Source: Burkholderiales bacterium
Lineage (GTDB): Bacteria > Pseudomonadota > Gammaproteobacteria > Burkholderiales > Casimicrobiaceae
Length of the DNA: 64,000 nucleotides
Assembly: GCA_016790165.1 (NCBI GenBank)
Contig: JAEUPL010000008.1
Span: 124,001-188,000, forward strand
Direction: 5' to 3'
The position numbers and the translations under genes are program-made. Below, in pieces: positions 1-7,771 of the stretch. The number at the start of each line of letters is the position of its first letter. The first letter of the stretch is position 1. Under the pieces are notes generated by a model that worked only from the letters and a program-made list of their open reading frames with translations, did not search any database and was not told the DNA's origin.

Positions 1-1101
1 AGACCGGACAATCGCCCGCCGCAATTCCGGGGTAAATCCGCCGTACGCGCGGTCGCCGTAGCGCAGGCGGAACGCGGAGAGGATTTCTGCACCCGACAGG
101 GTGAGCGCGGGGGCAAGGAGATCGAGCTTGTTGTCGCAGGCCGCAAAACGACCATCCGCAAGCGGCTGCCGGATGGCGTTGCCGTCAGCCGTGAGGGCAT
201 CGATCAGGATGTCGTTGTAAAGCCTAAGCTGCCGGGCCGACTGGTAGTAGCGCTTCATGAGCACTTCACTGGCGCGGAGTTCGGCCGACGGGCGGATTCC
301 GAGCCGCTCAGCCAGGCCGTTCTGCAGCTCGAAAGCGAGTCTGTCCTCGCGCCGCCGCGCGAGCAGGTGCAGGTGCGCGCGCAGGAACTTGGTTTGGCAA
401 TACGCGCCTTCCAGAACAGCGCATTCGTGGCGGCTCAACAGGCCCCGATCGACCAGCGCCTCCAGTGTGCACACGCCTCGCAGCGCGCGGGACAGCCACA
501 GCACCATTTGCAGATCGCGCAGGCCACCCGGGCTTTCCTTGATATTGGGTTCGAGGTTGTACGCCGTATCCTCGAAGCGTGCGTAGCGCTGCTGCTGCTC
601 GAAACGCTTGGCTTTCACGAAATGTGCCACATCGAAGCCAGTTTGCCACTCCCCATCGAGCGCGACCGGATTGCCGTTGTTGCCCACAATGACCCGTCGC
701 TCGAGCAGTGACGTGGCCACCGTCACGTCGCCGCGCGCCTCATCGATGCATTCGTCCACGCTGCGCACGCTGTGACCGATCTCGAAGCCGAGATCCCATG
801 CTTCCGAAAGAAAGCGCTCAATGCCGGCGATTGACCGGACATCGGCGCCGTTGTGCAGAATGAGGATGTCTACGTCGGAGTGCGGGAAGAGCTCGAAGCG
901 CGCGTAGCCGCCGACCGCCAGCAGCGTGAGCGGTGTTTCGTGCAGGCCGTGCTTGTGCCATTGCTGGATGAGCACGTCGTCCACCGAGAGGGCGTGTGCG
1001 CGCAGAGCGGCGTCGATTTGCTCCGGCGTTTCGAGCGCGTCGAAAATCAGGTCGCGATGCGCTCGATACGCGGTGCGCAAGTCATTCAGCGACGCAGACA
1101 C
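1..1101 (-). CDS. glnD: [Protein-PII] uridylyltransferase GlnD, N-terminal part, cut by the window edge
   Basis: GlnD uridylylates and de-uridylylates PII proteins in response to glutamine and so sets nitrogen assimilation. The reading frame stays open to base 1, so only the first 367 codons are visible. The nucleotidyltransferase core shows GGY at residues 64-66 and an SDVD motif with metal-binding aspartates at 76 and 78. The family motif KESPGGLRDLQ follows further on. The start is taken as GTG at 1101, in frame, 5 nt after the map stop codon; there is no strong ribosome binding site, which fits translational coupling to map. The HD and ACT domains lie outside the window. Confidence 0.93.
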   Translation of the reverse strand, partial: MSASLNDLRTAYRAHRDLIFDALETPEQIDAALRAHALSVDDVLIQQWHKHGLHETPLTLLAVGGYARFELFPHSDVDILILHNGADVRSIAGIERFLSEAWDLGFEIGHSVRSVDECIDEARGDVTVATSLLERRVIVGNNGNPVALDGEWQTGFDVAHFVKAKRFEQQQRYARFEDTAYNLEPNIKESPGGLRDLQMVLWLSRALRGVCTLEALVDRGLLSRHECAVLEGAYCQTKFLRAHLHLLARRREDRLAFELQNGLAERLGIRPSAELRASEVLMKRYYQSARQLRLYNDILIDALTADGNAIRQPLADGRFAACDNKLDLLAPALTLSGAEILSAFRLRYGDRAYGGFTPELRRAIVRS

Positions 1102-1106
1102 AGCAA

Positions 1107-1901
1107 TCAGAGCGGGGGTGGTGGGGGGCTGCCGGCGGAGAGTGTCGTAACCTCGAAACCGCTGTCGGTGACGAGCACGGTGTGCTCCCATTGCGCCGAC
1201 AGGCTGTGGTCAGCGGTGACCGCCGTCCAACCATCGGCCAGTGTGCGGATGCCGGGCCGTCCGGCATTGATCATGGGTTCGATGGTGAACATCATTCCGG
1301 GCAGCAATCGCATCCCGGTGCCCGGCTTGCCGTAGTGCAGGATTTGAGGCTCTTCGTGGTACTTCTTGCCGATGCCATGGCCGCAGAACTCACGTACCAC
1401 CGAGTAACCCATCGGCTCGACGTAGCTTTGAATGGCGTGGCCAATGTCGCCGAGTGTCGCGCCGGGTTTGACCACACGGATGCCCCGCCACATCGCTTCG
1501 TAGGTGGCCTCGGTCAGACGTTTGCCAGCGATCGACGGTTTACCCACGTAGTACATCCGGCTGGTGTCACCGAAATAACCATCGACAATCATCGCGACGT
1601 CGATGTTGATGATGTCGCCATCCTTAAGTTTTTTGTCACCCGGGATGCCATGGCACACTACGTGATTGACCGAGGTGCAGATCGACTTCGGGAACGGAAT
1701 GTGACCGGGCGGCGTGTAGTTGACGTTCGCCGCGATGCCCTTTTGCACGTCGATCATGAAACGATGGCAAAGCGCGTCAAGCTCGTTAGTCGTTACTCCC
1801 GGTTTGACGAACGGGCCAATGTAATCAAGGATCTCCGCCGTCATGCGCCCAGTGCGGCGCATGCCCTCGATATCCTCTGGCGTTTTGATGGAAACAGACA
1901 T
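1107..1901 (-). CDS. map: Type I methionine aminopeptidase
   Basis: This cytosolic enzyme removes the initiator methionine from nascent proteins. At 264 aa it matches bacterial type I enzymes. The five metal ligands are visible as D101 and D112, H175 in the EFCGHGIG motif, E208 in FTIEPM and E239 in QWEHTV; H84 in HGIPGD is the conserved active-site histidine. The ATG at 1901 shares one base with the dapD stop (TGATG), implying translational coupling. The C-terminus ends in an unusual proline run (about residues 259-263), just before glnD. The dapC-dapD-map-glnD order supports one operon. Confidence 0.97.
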   Translation of the reverse strand: MSVSIKTPEDIEGMRRTGRMTAEILDYIGPFVKPGVTTNELDALCHRFMIDVQKGIAANVNYTPPGHIPFPKSICTSVNHVVCHGIPGDKKLKDGDIINIDVAMIVDGYFGDTSRMYYVGKPSIAGKRLTEATYEAMWRGIRVVKPGATLGDIGHAIQSYVEPMGYSVVREFCGHGIGKKYHEEPQILHYGKPGTGMRLLPGMMFTIEPMINAGRPGIRTLADGWTAVTADHSLSAQWEHTVLVTDSGFEVTTLSAGSPPPPPL

Positions 1902-2725
1902 CAGTCGCCGCGCAGCAAATCGTTGATGCTCGTTTTCGAGCGGGTTTGCGCGTCGACCTGCTTGACGATCACGGCGCAGTAAAGGTTGTATTTGCCGTCA
2001 GCTGAGGGCAGGCTACCGGAAACGACAACAGAGCCAGCGGGTACGCGACCGTAGCTGATTTCGCCGGTGGCGCGGTTGTAGATCTTGGTGCTCTTTCCGA
2101 TGTAGACCCCCATACCGAGCACCGAGTTTTCCTCGACGACACAGCCTTCAACTACTTCAGAGCGGGCGCCGATGAAACAATTGTCCTCGATGATGGTTGG
2201 ATTGGCCTGCAGCGGCTCCAGCACGCCGCCGATCCCGACCCCACCGGAAAGATGCACGTTCTTGCCAATCTGGGCGCAGGAACCGACCGTAGCCCATGTG
2301 TCGACCATGGTGCCTTCGTCCACGTAAGCCCCGATGTTGACGTACGACGGCATTAGCACCACGTTCTTAGCGAGGTAACTGCCGCGCCGCGCCACGGCAG
2401 GCGGAACCACGCGCACGCCCGTGGCAGCGACCTGCTCCGGGCTCATGTGCGCAAACTTCGTTTGCACTTTGTCGTAGAACGCCAGATCGCCCGCCTGAAT
2501 GATGGCGTTGTCTTTCAGACGAAACGACAGCAGCACGGCCTTCTTGAGCCACTGGTGCGTGACCCATTCGCCGTTGATTTTTTCGGCGACACGACGACGC
2601 CCTTTGTTGAGGTCAGCGATCACCGCCTCGACGGCGTCAGCGACGTCCTTCGGTGGATTGGCGGGGGAGAGGGCGCCGCGGTTTTCCCAGGCGTTGTCGA
2701 TGATCGATTGCAATGCGTCGGACAT
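1901..2725 (-). CDS. dapD: 2,3,4,5-tetrahydropyridine-2,6-dicarboxylate N-succinyltransferase
   Basis: DapD transfers succinyl from succinyl-CoA to tetrahydrodipicolinate in the succinylase branch of lysine and diaminopimelate synthesis. The protein is 274 aa, the usual length for the family. It shows a helical N-terminal part (about 1-100) followed by left-handed beta-helix hexapeptide repeats, seen as the periodic V/I-x-G/N pattern around [22 protein letters not shown] and [14 protein letters not shown] is at 2725. It lies 63 nt downstream of dapC, which catalyses the next step of the same pathway, and overlaps map by one base. Confidence 0.97.
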   Translation of the reverse strand: MSDALQSIIDNAWENRGALSPANPPKDVADAVEAVIADLNKGRRRVAEKINGEWVTHQWLKKAVLLSFRLKDNAIIQAGDLAFYDKVQTKFAHMSPEQVAATGVRVVPPAVARRGSYLAKNVVLMPSYVNIGAYVDEGTMVDTWATVGSCAQIGKNVHLSGGVGIGGVLEPLQANPTIIEDNCFIGARSEVVEGCVVEENSVLGMGVYIGKSTKIYNRATGEISYGRVPAGSVVVSGSLPSADGKYNLYCAVIVKQVDAQTRSKTSINDLLRGD

Positions 2726-2788
2726 GGTATTGCTTCTGTGATGAATCAGGTGTATTAATGCTTTGGGTGTTGGATGTCGGGCTTAGCG

Positions 2789-4027
2789 TCAGGCAACGCA
2801 GGCTTCTGAGGTGACGGTTCGCTCGCGCGTAGCGAGAAAGTCGCAGATGCGCTCGACGGCCTCACGGCACTCGTCGTATTCCGAGACAAGCGCGATGCGG
2901 ATATAGCCGCGACCGGGCGTGACACCGAGCGCATCGGTGCGCGAGAGATAGGTGCCAGGAATGACCGTGATGCCGGTCGCAGCGAACAGCTCGCGCGTGA
3001 AGCGTTCGTCGTCGCCAGCAAACGTTGCCGGAATCGGTACCCACCAGTAGAACGCCGCGTCCGGCACACGCACGTCAAGATGCCGTGCAAGGAGAGGGGT
3101 GAGCTCGCGGAATTTCTTCGCGTAAGCGGCGCGGTTGCTGACCACGTGCGCTTCGTCCTGCCAGGCGAGGATGCTGGCTGCCGTAACCGTGCCCGACATC
3201 GCCGAGCCGTTGAATGAGCGCAGATGCAGAAAGCGCGCAATCAGTTCAGCGTCGCCAGCGACGTAGCCTGAGCGTAAGCCCGGCGCGTTGGAGCGCTTGG
3301 AGAGGCTACCCATCGATACCAGCCGACGGAAATCGGTGCGACCGCATTCCGCAGCGACTTGCAGTGCGCCGACGGGCGGCTGGCCTTCGTCGAAATAAAT
3401 CTCGCTGTAGCACTCGTCGGCCAGGATCACGAAGCCGTAGCGGTCGCTCTGCTCAAACAGCCAACGCCAGCGCTCGCGCGATGTAAGGTGACCGGTCGGG
3501 TTGTCGGGTGAACACACCAACACCAGCTGGACGTCGCGCCAGACGGAATCCGGCACGCGATCCCATGCGTATTCGCCGGTCGCTGCGTCAAGGCTCACGT
3601 AGTGTGGCCTGGCGCCGCACAGAAGCGTCGCGCCTTCGTAGACCATGTAAAACGGGTTCGGCACCAGCACCGTGGGCCGCGCGGCGCGCGGGTTGACGAC
3701 GGTGTGGGTGAAGGAAAACAGCGCTTCTTTGCTGCCTAGCACGGGCAGAATTTGCGTTTCGGGGTTCAGCGCTGGCAGGTGAAATCGTCGTTTCAGCCAA
3801 TCCGCCATCACCTGGCGCAGCACGGGCGAGCCCTTGGTTGGCGGGTACTGCGCGAGGCTTGCCGTGTTTTGCCCGATGGCCTGGCGGATGAACTCTGGCG
3901 TCGGATGCTTTGGCTCGCCGATCGACAGGTTAATCGGCTTCACACCGGCGGGCGGCACGACGTCGGCCAGAAGGCGTGCCAGACGGGTGAAGGTAAATTC
4001 GTTGAGGTCGGCTAGGTAAGGATTCAA
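2789..4027 (-). CDS. dapC: Succinyldiaminopimelate transaminase, DapC type
   Basis: This PLP fold-type I aminotransferase makes N-succinyl-L,L-diaminopimelate in lysine synthesis. Visible signatures are the INLSIGEPKHPTP N-terminal motif, SPDNPTGHLTS, ADECYSEIY, and the PLP-lysine segment SMGSLSKRSNAPGLRSGY. No ATG opens the gene. I prefer TTG at 4027 because it gives a product starting L-N-P-Y, matching the MNPxL start of the family; a TTG at 4054 would add nine residues. The adjacent dapD makes the acceptor pathway intermediate. A general AspC-like aminotransferase is the alternative, but the neighbour favours DapC. Confidence 0.9.
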   Translation of the reverse strand: MNPYLADLNEFTFTRLARLLADVVPPAGVKPINLSIGEPKHPTPEFIRQAIGQNTASLAQYPPTKGSPVLRQVMADWLKRRFHLPALNPETQILPVLGSKEALFSFTHTVVNPRAARPTVLVPNPFYMVYEGATLLCGARPHYVSLDAATGEYAWDRVPDSVWRDVQLVLVCSPDNPTGHLTSRERWRWLFEQSDRYGFVILADECYSEIYFDEGQPPVGALQVAAECGRTDFRRLVSMGSLSKRSNAPGLRSGYVAGDAELIARFLHLRSFNGSAMSGTVTAASILAWQDEAHVVSNRAAYAKKFRELTPLLARHLDVRVPDAAFYWWVPIPATFAGDDERFTRELFAATGITVIPGTYLSRTDALGVTPGRGYIRIALVSEYDECREAVERICDFLATRERTVTSEACVA

Positions 4028-4208
4028 GGCAAAATCACTGGATCGAGCGTACAACGTACGGGACGTAACGCGAGCTCGGTTATTCGGTAGCGCGATGCGC
4101 CAGCACAGGCCGCCCTCCGGAGAACCATCGTCCGCGCGTCGGACCGTGTCGAGCGCGCAATTGCACGAGCGGGCTCACGGCAACGTGAATCCCTACAAAC
4201 AGGCCGAA

Positions 4209-5009
4209 ATGCAGAGCGAAAGCGCAAATTATAGGTGGGCACCTCTCGCCGAAGGCGTGTTGGCCGCGCTTGCCGCAGGGCTATTGGGATGGGCGGCAGC
4301 GCTCGCCCTCGGTCTGTGGGGTGACCGGTTGGCGGCGAAACTGTCGCCGTGGCAACCGTTCGCGCTCATGATGCCTGCGCTCGACGGTGTCAGCAACACG
4401 GCCGTGTCGGTGCCCGGTACGATGAAATTGGTCGGCGTTGCCGGGGATCGGGCCTATTTCCTGGCGACCTCGGGCAGTGGCTCGCGCGTGATCGCGTTGC
4501 GTGAGGGTGAACGCACGCCAGCGGGCGACCTGCTACACCGCATCGAGCGAGACGGCGTCGTCATGGTGACTGGCTCCGGCGAATCGCACTGGCCCGTGTT
4601 GCCGGCGCGGCCGGCACAACGGTCGGCGGGCGCGAACGGGACCGTGGCTGGCGTTGCGTCAGGTGCGTTGGCGGCGAATTGCAGGCTGTCGGCGAGTGAC
4701 AAGGCGGCCGCGGTGTTCATCGACCCCGCGGTGGTGACGGCGCTGGCCGCGGAGCGCGCCACCTTTGCGCGCATCTTTGAGCCGACAGGCGCTGGCGTGC
4801 GCGCGCGTGGCACCGGAGGCACCACGGCGATGTTTTCGATTGTTGACGGCGACGTGCTTTCCCGCGCTGATGGCACGCCGCTGCGCAGCAGCGACGGGAT
4901 CGTCAGCGAGGTGCTCGGGCGACTCGCGCGCGGCGCGTCCGTGGTGGTCGAGGGGGAACGCAAAGGCGCACCGCGGCGCTGGGTGTTTGCGCCGAAGGGC
5001 TGCGCTTGA
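4209..5009 (+). CDS. Type II secretion GspC-like inner-membrane protein (orphan)
   Basis: About 266 aa. The layout is that of GspC: a short cytoplasmic N-terminus, one membrane segment at about residues 14-36 (Ala/Leu-rich), a homology-region domain around residues 60-125 (MKLVGVAGDRAYFLA through VVMVTGSGESHW), and a C-terminal PDZ-like region near residues 190-262 (VVVEGERKGAPRRWVF at the end). GspC links the inner-membrane platform to the secretin GspD. No other gsp gene lies nearby, so the rest of the system must be elsewhere, as is common in Burkholderiales. ATG at 4209 is chosen over an upstream in-frame start at 4095 because the membrane segment then sits near the N-terminus. Confidence 0.68.
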   Translation: MQSESANYRWAPLAEGVLAALAAGLLGWAAALALGLWGDRLAAKLSPWQPFALMMPALDGVSNTAVSVPGTMKLVGVAGDRAYFLATSGSGSRVIALREGERTPAGDLLHRIERDGVVMVTGSGESHWPVLPARPAQRSAGANGTVAGVASGALAANCRLSASDKAAAVFIDPAVVTALAAERATFARIFEPTGAGVRARGTGGTTAMFSIVDGDVLSRADGTPLRSSDGIVSEVLGRLARGASVVVEGERKGAPRRWVFAPKGCA

Positions 5010-5056
5010 CCGACGCCGACGGCGCTTGCACGTGGTGCCTGCCAAGTTGATACGGA

Positions 5057-5797
5057 TTACCAGCGAGGCGTTGCAACCACGCCAACGCCGTCCAGCAGCC
5101 CCAGTAAATCGAGCGGCCGGGTGATTTCATGGTGCGCGCCCCAGGCGCGGGCAGCCGTCAGGTCGGGGATGTAGCCGTAGGTGGCAAGGACGGCGGTCAT
5201 GCCCGCGGCGTGGCTCGCGCGCACGTCGCTCTCACCGTCTCCAACAAACCAGCAGTCGTTGACGTCGATCTGTGCGTCGCGCGCGGCGAGCAGCAACGGT
5301 GCCGGATTGGGCTTCGGTGTTGTGGTGGAGTCGCCGCACACCACGACGGCGGGAGCGAAGGCCCGATCTCGCAACAGATCGTGAATCATGGGCTCGGCGA
5401 GTCGCGACATTTTGTTGGTTACGATGCCCCAGGCGAGGCCGCGCCGCTCCAACGCGATCAGGAGCTCCAGCACGCCGTCAAACAGATGCGACTTGTCGAG
5501 CTTGCGCCGGTCGTAAATCGAAAGAAATTGTCGGCGCGTTGCATCGTAGTCGTCGTGCTCGGGCGTCAGGTCGAGACCTGCCTTGAGCAGGCTGCGGGCC
5601 CCGTACGTGGCGAACGGCCGCAACGCGTCGAACGGCATGGCTGGCAGGCCCCGTTCGGCGCGCAAGTCGTTGACGGCGCCAGCGAGGTCGGGCGCGCTAT
5701 CGACCAGCGTGCCGTCAAAGTCGAACAGGATCGCGCGCGGCGGCCTAACAGCTTTTCTGTCTATGGTCGAACGGACGGTGCTTTCGTGCGAATTCAA
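5057..5797 (-). CDS. gph: HAD-family phosphoglycolate phosphatase
   Basis: A haloacid-dehalogenase hydrolase that likely dephosphorylates 2-phosphoglycolate. Motif I is FDFDGTLVDS with nucleophile D26 and D28. A helical cap follows, motif II is near GIVTNKMS, the conserved Lys is in TTTPKPNPAP, and motif IV is WFVGDGESDVRA. Length (246 aa) suits Gph. The first available start is TTG at 5797; no in-frame ATG precedes motif I. It is convergent with the GspC-like gene and follows nudB on the same strand. The related N-acetylmuramate-6-phosphate phosphatase MupP cannot be excluded from sequence alone. Confidence 0.82.
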   Translation of the reverse strand: MNSHESTVRSTIDRKAVRPPRAILFDFDGTLVDSAPDLAGAVNDLRAERGLPAMPFDALRPFATYGARSLLKAGLDLTPEHDDYDATRRQFLSIYDRRKLDKSHLFDGVLELLIALERRGLAWGIVTNKMSRLAEPMIHDLLRDRAFAPAVVVCGDSTTTPKPNPAPLLLAARDAQIDVNDCWFVGDGESDVRASHAAGMTAVLATYGYIPDLTAARAWGAHHEITRPLDLLGLLDGVGVVATPRW

Positions 5798-5908
5798 GCG
5801 TAAATCGACTTTACAAAAAAAGTGGCGGATATCACCATTTGACGGTGGATACCGCAGAAAAGCTGTATCCTGACATCGCGTCCAACCACGATTCGGAAGC
5901 GGCCCGCA

Positions 5909-6385
5909 TCACACCGGCCGTGATCGTTTGGCGGCGATCAGCGGCCAACGCAGCGACAGCGTCTCGATCGCTGCTGCATTGCTCCACGACGACGCGCAAC
6001 GTGCGGCCTCGGCCAGCGGCAGCCATCGCCACGCGACGTGCTCGCGCGGCGCAAGGGTGGGCGGACGGACGGCCGGAAGGAGCAGCGCAAAACATCGCTC
6101 GCGATTATGCGTGGTTCCCGGCGGGTACCGGTGGCGCCAGCGCGGGTAAATGCAGTACACGCTTTCGTACTGCAGGTCGAGCAGGGTGCCGTCGGAGGTG
6201 GCGAAGCCCGTCTCCTCGGTCACCTCGCGAGCGGCCGTTTGGGCAAAGGTTTCGTCGACCTCCTGCGAGCCGGTCACTGACTGCCAGAAGCCCGCGTAAT
6301 CGGCACGCTCGATCATTAGCGCATGCTGGTCGTGGGTGGCGATGACCACCAGCACGGAGCGCGGGATTTTGACGGGCGGGGTCAC
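5909..6385 (-). CDS. nudB: Dihydroneopterin triphosphate diphosphatase (Nudix)
   Basis: NudB removes pyrophosphate from dihydroneopterin triphosphate in folate synthesis, the step after GTP cyclohydrolase I (folE lies at about 48 kb here). The protein is 158 aa. The N-terminal IPRSVLVVIATHD strand and the Nudix box AAREVTEETGF (about residues 51-61) are intact. The start is GTG at 6385. The barstar gene ends 87 nt upstream, so it may be cotranscribed with the yccU-RNase-barstar set. Confidence 0.88.
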   Translation of the reverse strand: MTPPVKIPRSVLVVIATHDQHALMIERADYAGFWQSVTGSQEVDETFAQTAAREVTEETGFATSDGTLLDLQYESVYCIYPRWRHRYPPGTTHNRERCFALLLPAVRPPTLAPREHVAWRWLPLAEAARCASSWSNAAAIETLSLRWPLIAAKRSRPV

Positions 6386-6472
6386 GACGATGCGAGGCGC
6401 GAGGCAGGGGGTGCGCCGTGATTGGCGAACGCGCCGAGGGGCGCGATCCGCGCAGCACGGCGGCGTCGGCAG

Positions 6473-6796
6473 CTAGGCCAGCACCACGTGGAATGGCTTG
6501 TTACGCTCGCCCCACCACTGTGCGGCTTCTTCAAGAATGCCGTACAGGGTTTGCCAATCATCGGCAAACCGCTTGCTCGCAGCGCCACTGTCGAGCAGCA
6601 GCACGGTAATCGCCGGTGTCTTGGCCCATGCGTCGTCCATCAGGCAATCGGCGAGGGCATCCCAGTTATGACCGAAATGTTTGGGCAACTTGAGGCCAGC
6701 GGCGAGCACCTCAAGCAACGCTTTTTTCGAGCGAACGCCCTTGAGTTCGACGCGATAGACGGCATCCGCGCGCAGGTCGTGAACGGCATTTTTCAT
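6473..6796 (-). CDS. Barstar-family ribonuclease inhibitor
   Basis: A 107-aa acidic cytoplasmic protein of the barstar family, whose members block barnase-type RNases by covering the active site. The signature segment LPKHFGHNWDALADCL (about residues 36-51) aligns with the barstar LPxxxGxNxDALxDCL motif, including the two aspartates that contact the enzyme. The start is ATG at 6796; an upstream extension to 6859 would run into the preceding RNase gene. It begins 11 nt after the stop of the barnase-like gene, so enzyme and inhibitor are almost certainly cotranscribed. Confidence 0.9.
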   Translation of the reverse strand: MKNAVHDLRADAVYRVELKGVRSKKALLEVLAAGLKLPKHFGHNWDALADCLMDDAWAKTPAITVLLLDSGAASKRFADDWQTLYGILEEAAQWWGERNKPFHVVLA

Positions 6797-6807
6797 GGGG
6801 GAACCTG

Positions 6808-7245
6808 TCAGCGGGTGATGCACTTGAAGGACTGGTAGTGGTCGTCGCTGTAGTAGCACGGCTCGGTGGCACGCTGGTCGCCGCCGCAGACGATGCGGCG
6901 CGCACCGCGATTCTTCACGCCGGGGGTGCGTACCGTGTACTCGCGGTAGTAGCCTCGTGGCGCTTTCGGCAGAATCCGCTCGCGGTTACCGAAGGCGATG
7001 CCGTCCCGGTTGTGCGGAAACGGCCCGCCAGCGGCGATGAGCGACAACGTCTCGCGGCCCTGCCTGGGCAGATCCGCAACAGCGACCGACTGACTGAGTG
7101 CGCACGTAGCGCTTCGTGCGACCGCCGACCCGGCGGGGACCGCAGCCAGCAGCCCGAAGGCAGCGATCGGAATCAGCGAAAGGGTACGGGCGAAAAGGCG
7201 GTAGCTCTGCGACTGCGCGAATCGCGATGTGGTGCCGGAAGTCAT
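6808..7245 (-). CDS. Secreted guanyl-specific ribonuclease (barnase / N1-T1 family)
   Basis: 145 aa from ATG 7245, with a hydrophobic signal segment (residues about 18-42, ending AGSAVA). The mature part holds the barnase-fold catalytic set: Glu in YYREYTVRTPG, Arg in GARRIVCGG and His in YSDDHYQSF, equivalent to E73, R87 and H102 of barnase. Four cysteines in the exported part could form disulfides. An upstream ATG at 7302 overlaps the yccU stop (TAATG) and would add 19 residues before the signal; I prefer 7245, which has an AGGA about 10 nt upstream. The product is expected to cleave extracellular or competitor RNA, with barstar giving self-protection. Confidence 0.9.
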   Translation of the reverse strand: MTSGTTSRFAQSQSYRLFARTLSLIPIAAFGLLAAVPAGSAVARSATCALSQSVAVADLPRQGRETLSLIAAGGPFPHNRDGIAFGNRERILPKAPRGYYREYTVRTPGVKNRGARRIVCGGDQRATEPCYYSDDHYQSFKCITR

Positions 7246-7301
7246 GAAATCCGTCCTGAACGTGTGGGCATGCGTAACCGGGTGTGGCGCTGCTGCGAGC
7301 A

Positions 7302-7718
7302 TTAACGACCGTGGCGTGCCAGATACTCAATCTTGAGGCACTTATTTTCCACCACTGCCAATCCTGCATCACGCGCGGTTTGCGCTGCAACCGCGTTCTG
7401 CACGCCAATCTGCATCCAAAGCACCCGCGGGCGCGGTGACAGTGCTGCGGCAGCGATGGCGATTTCCGGCATGTCCTCGCTGCGCCGGAAGCAGTCGACG
7501 ATGTCGATCGGCGCATCGGCGTCCGCGAGGGTCGCGATGCAGGGCTCTCCGAGAATCACCTGCCCCACGTATCGGGGGTTGACCGGGATGATGCGGTATC
7601 CGGCTCGCTGCATCACCGCCGCGACGCCGTAACTTGGTCGTGTGCTGTCGGCAGACAGCCCGACAACCGCGACGGTGCGCGGACCAGAGAACAGGTCGGC
7701 AAGTTCACTCTCTGTCAT
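7302..7718 (-). CDS. CoA-binding domain protein, YccU family
   Basis: A 138-aa Rossmann-fold protein of the small CoA-binding family (YccU-like). The nucleotide-binding turn TVAVVGLSADSTRPSYGV lies at residues about 15-32, followed by GYRIIPVNPRY and the conserved VLWMQIGVQN segment. The C-terminal VVENKCLKIEY is typical of the family. Its cellular role is not established. ATG 7718 is chosen over an upstream extension to 7883. The stop codon overlaps a possible start of the RNase gene, placing it in the same transcript. Confidence 0.82.
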   Translation of the reverse strand: MTESELADLFSGPRTVAVVGLSADSTRPSYGVAAVMQRAGYRIIPVNPRYVGQVILGEPCIATLADADAPIDIVDCFRRSEDMPEIAIAAAALSPRPRVLWMQIGVQNAVAAQTARDAGLAVVENKCLKIEYLARHGR

Positions 7719-7771
7719 GGTGCTGCGATTTGTGCTGGTGAGCGACGAAGGAGATGCGACCGGGCTTCGCG

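Noticed and set aside
996-1982. 328-aa plus-strand ORF across map and dapD
   Set aside because: Antisense shadow of map and dapD, whose catalytic motifs are intact on the other strand; low-information, Arg/His-rich product.
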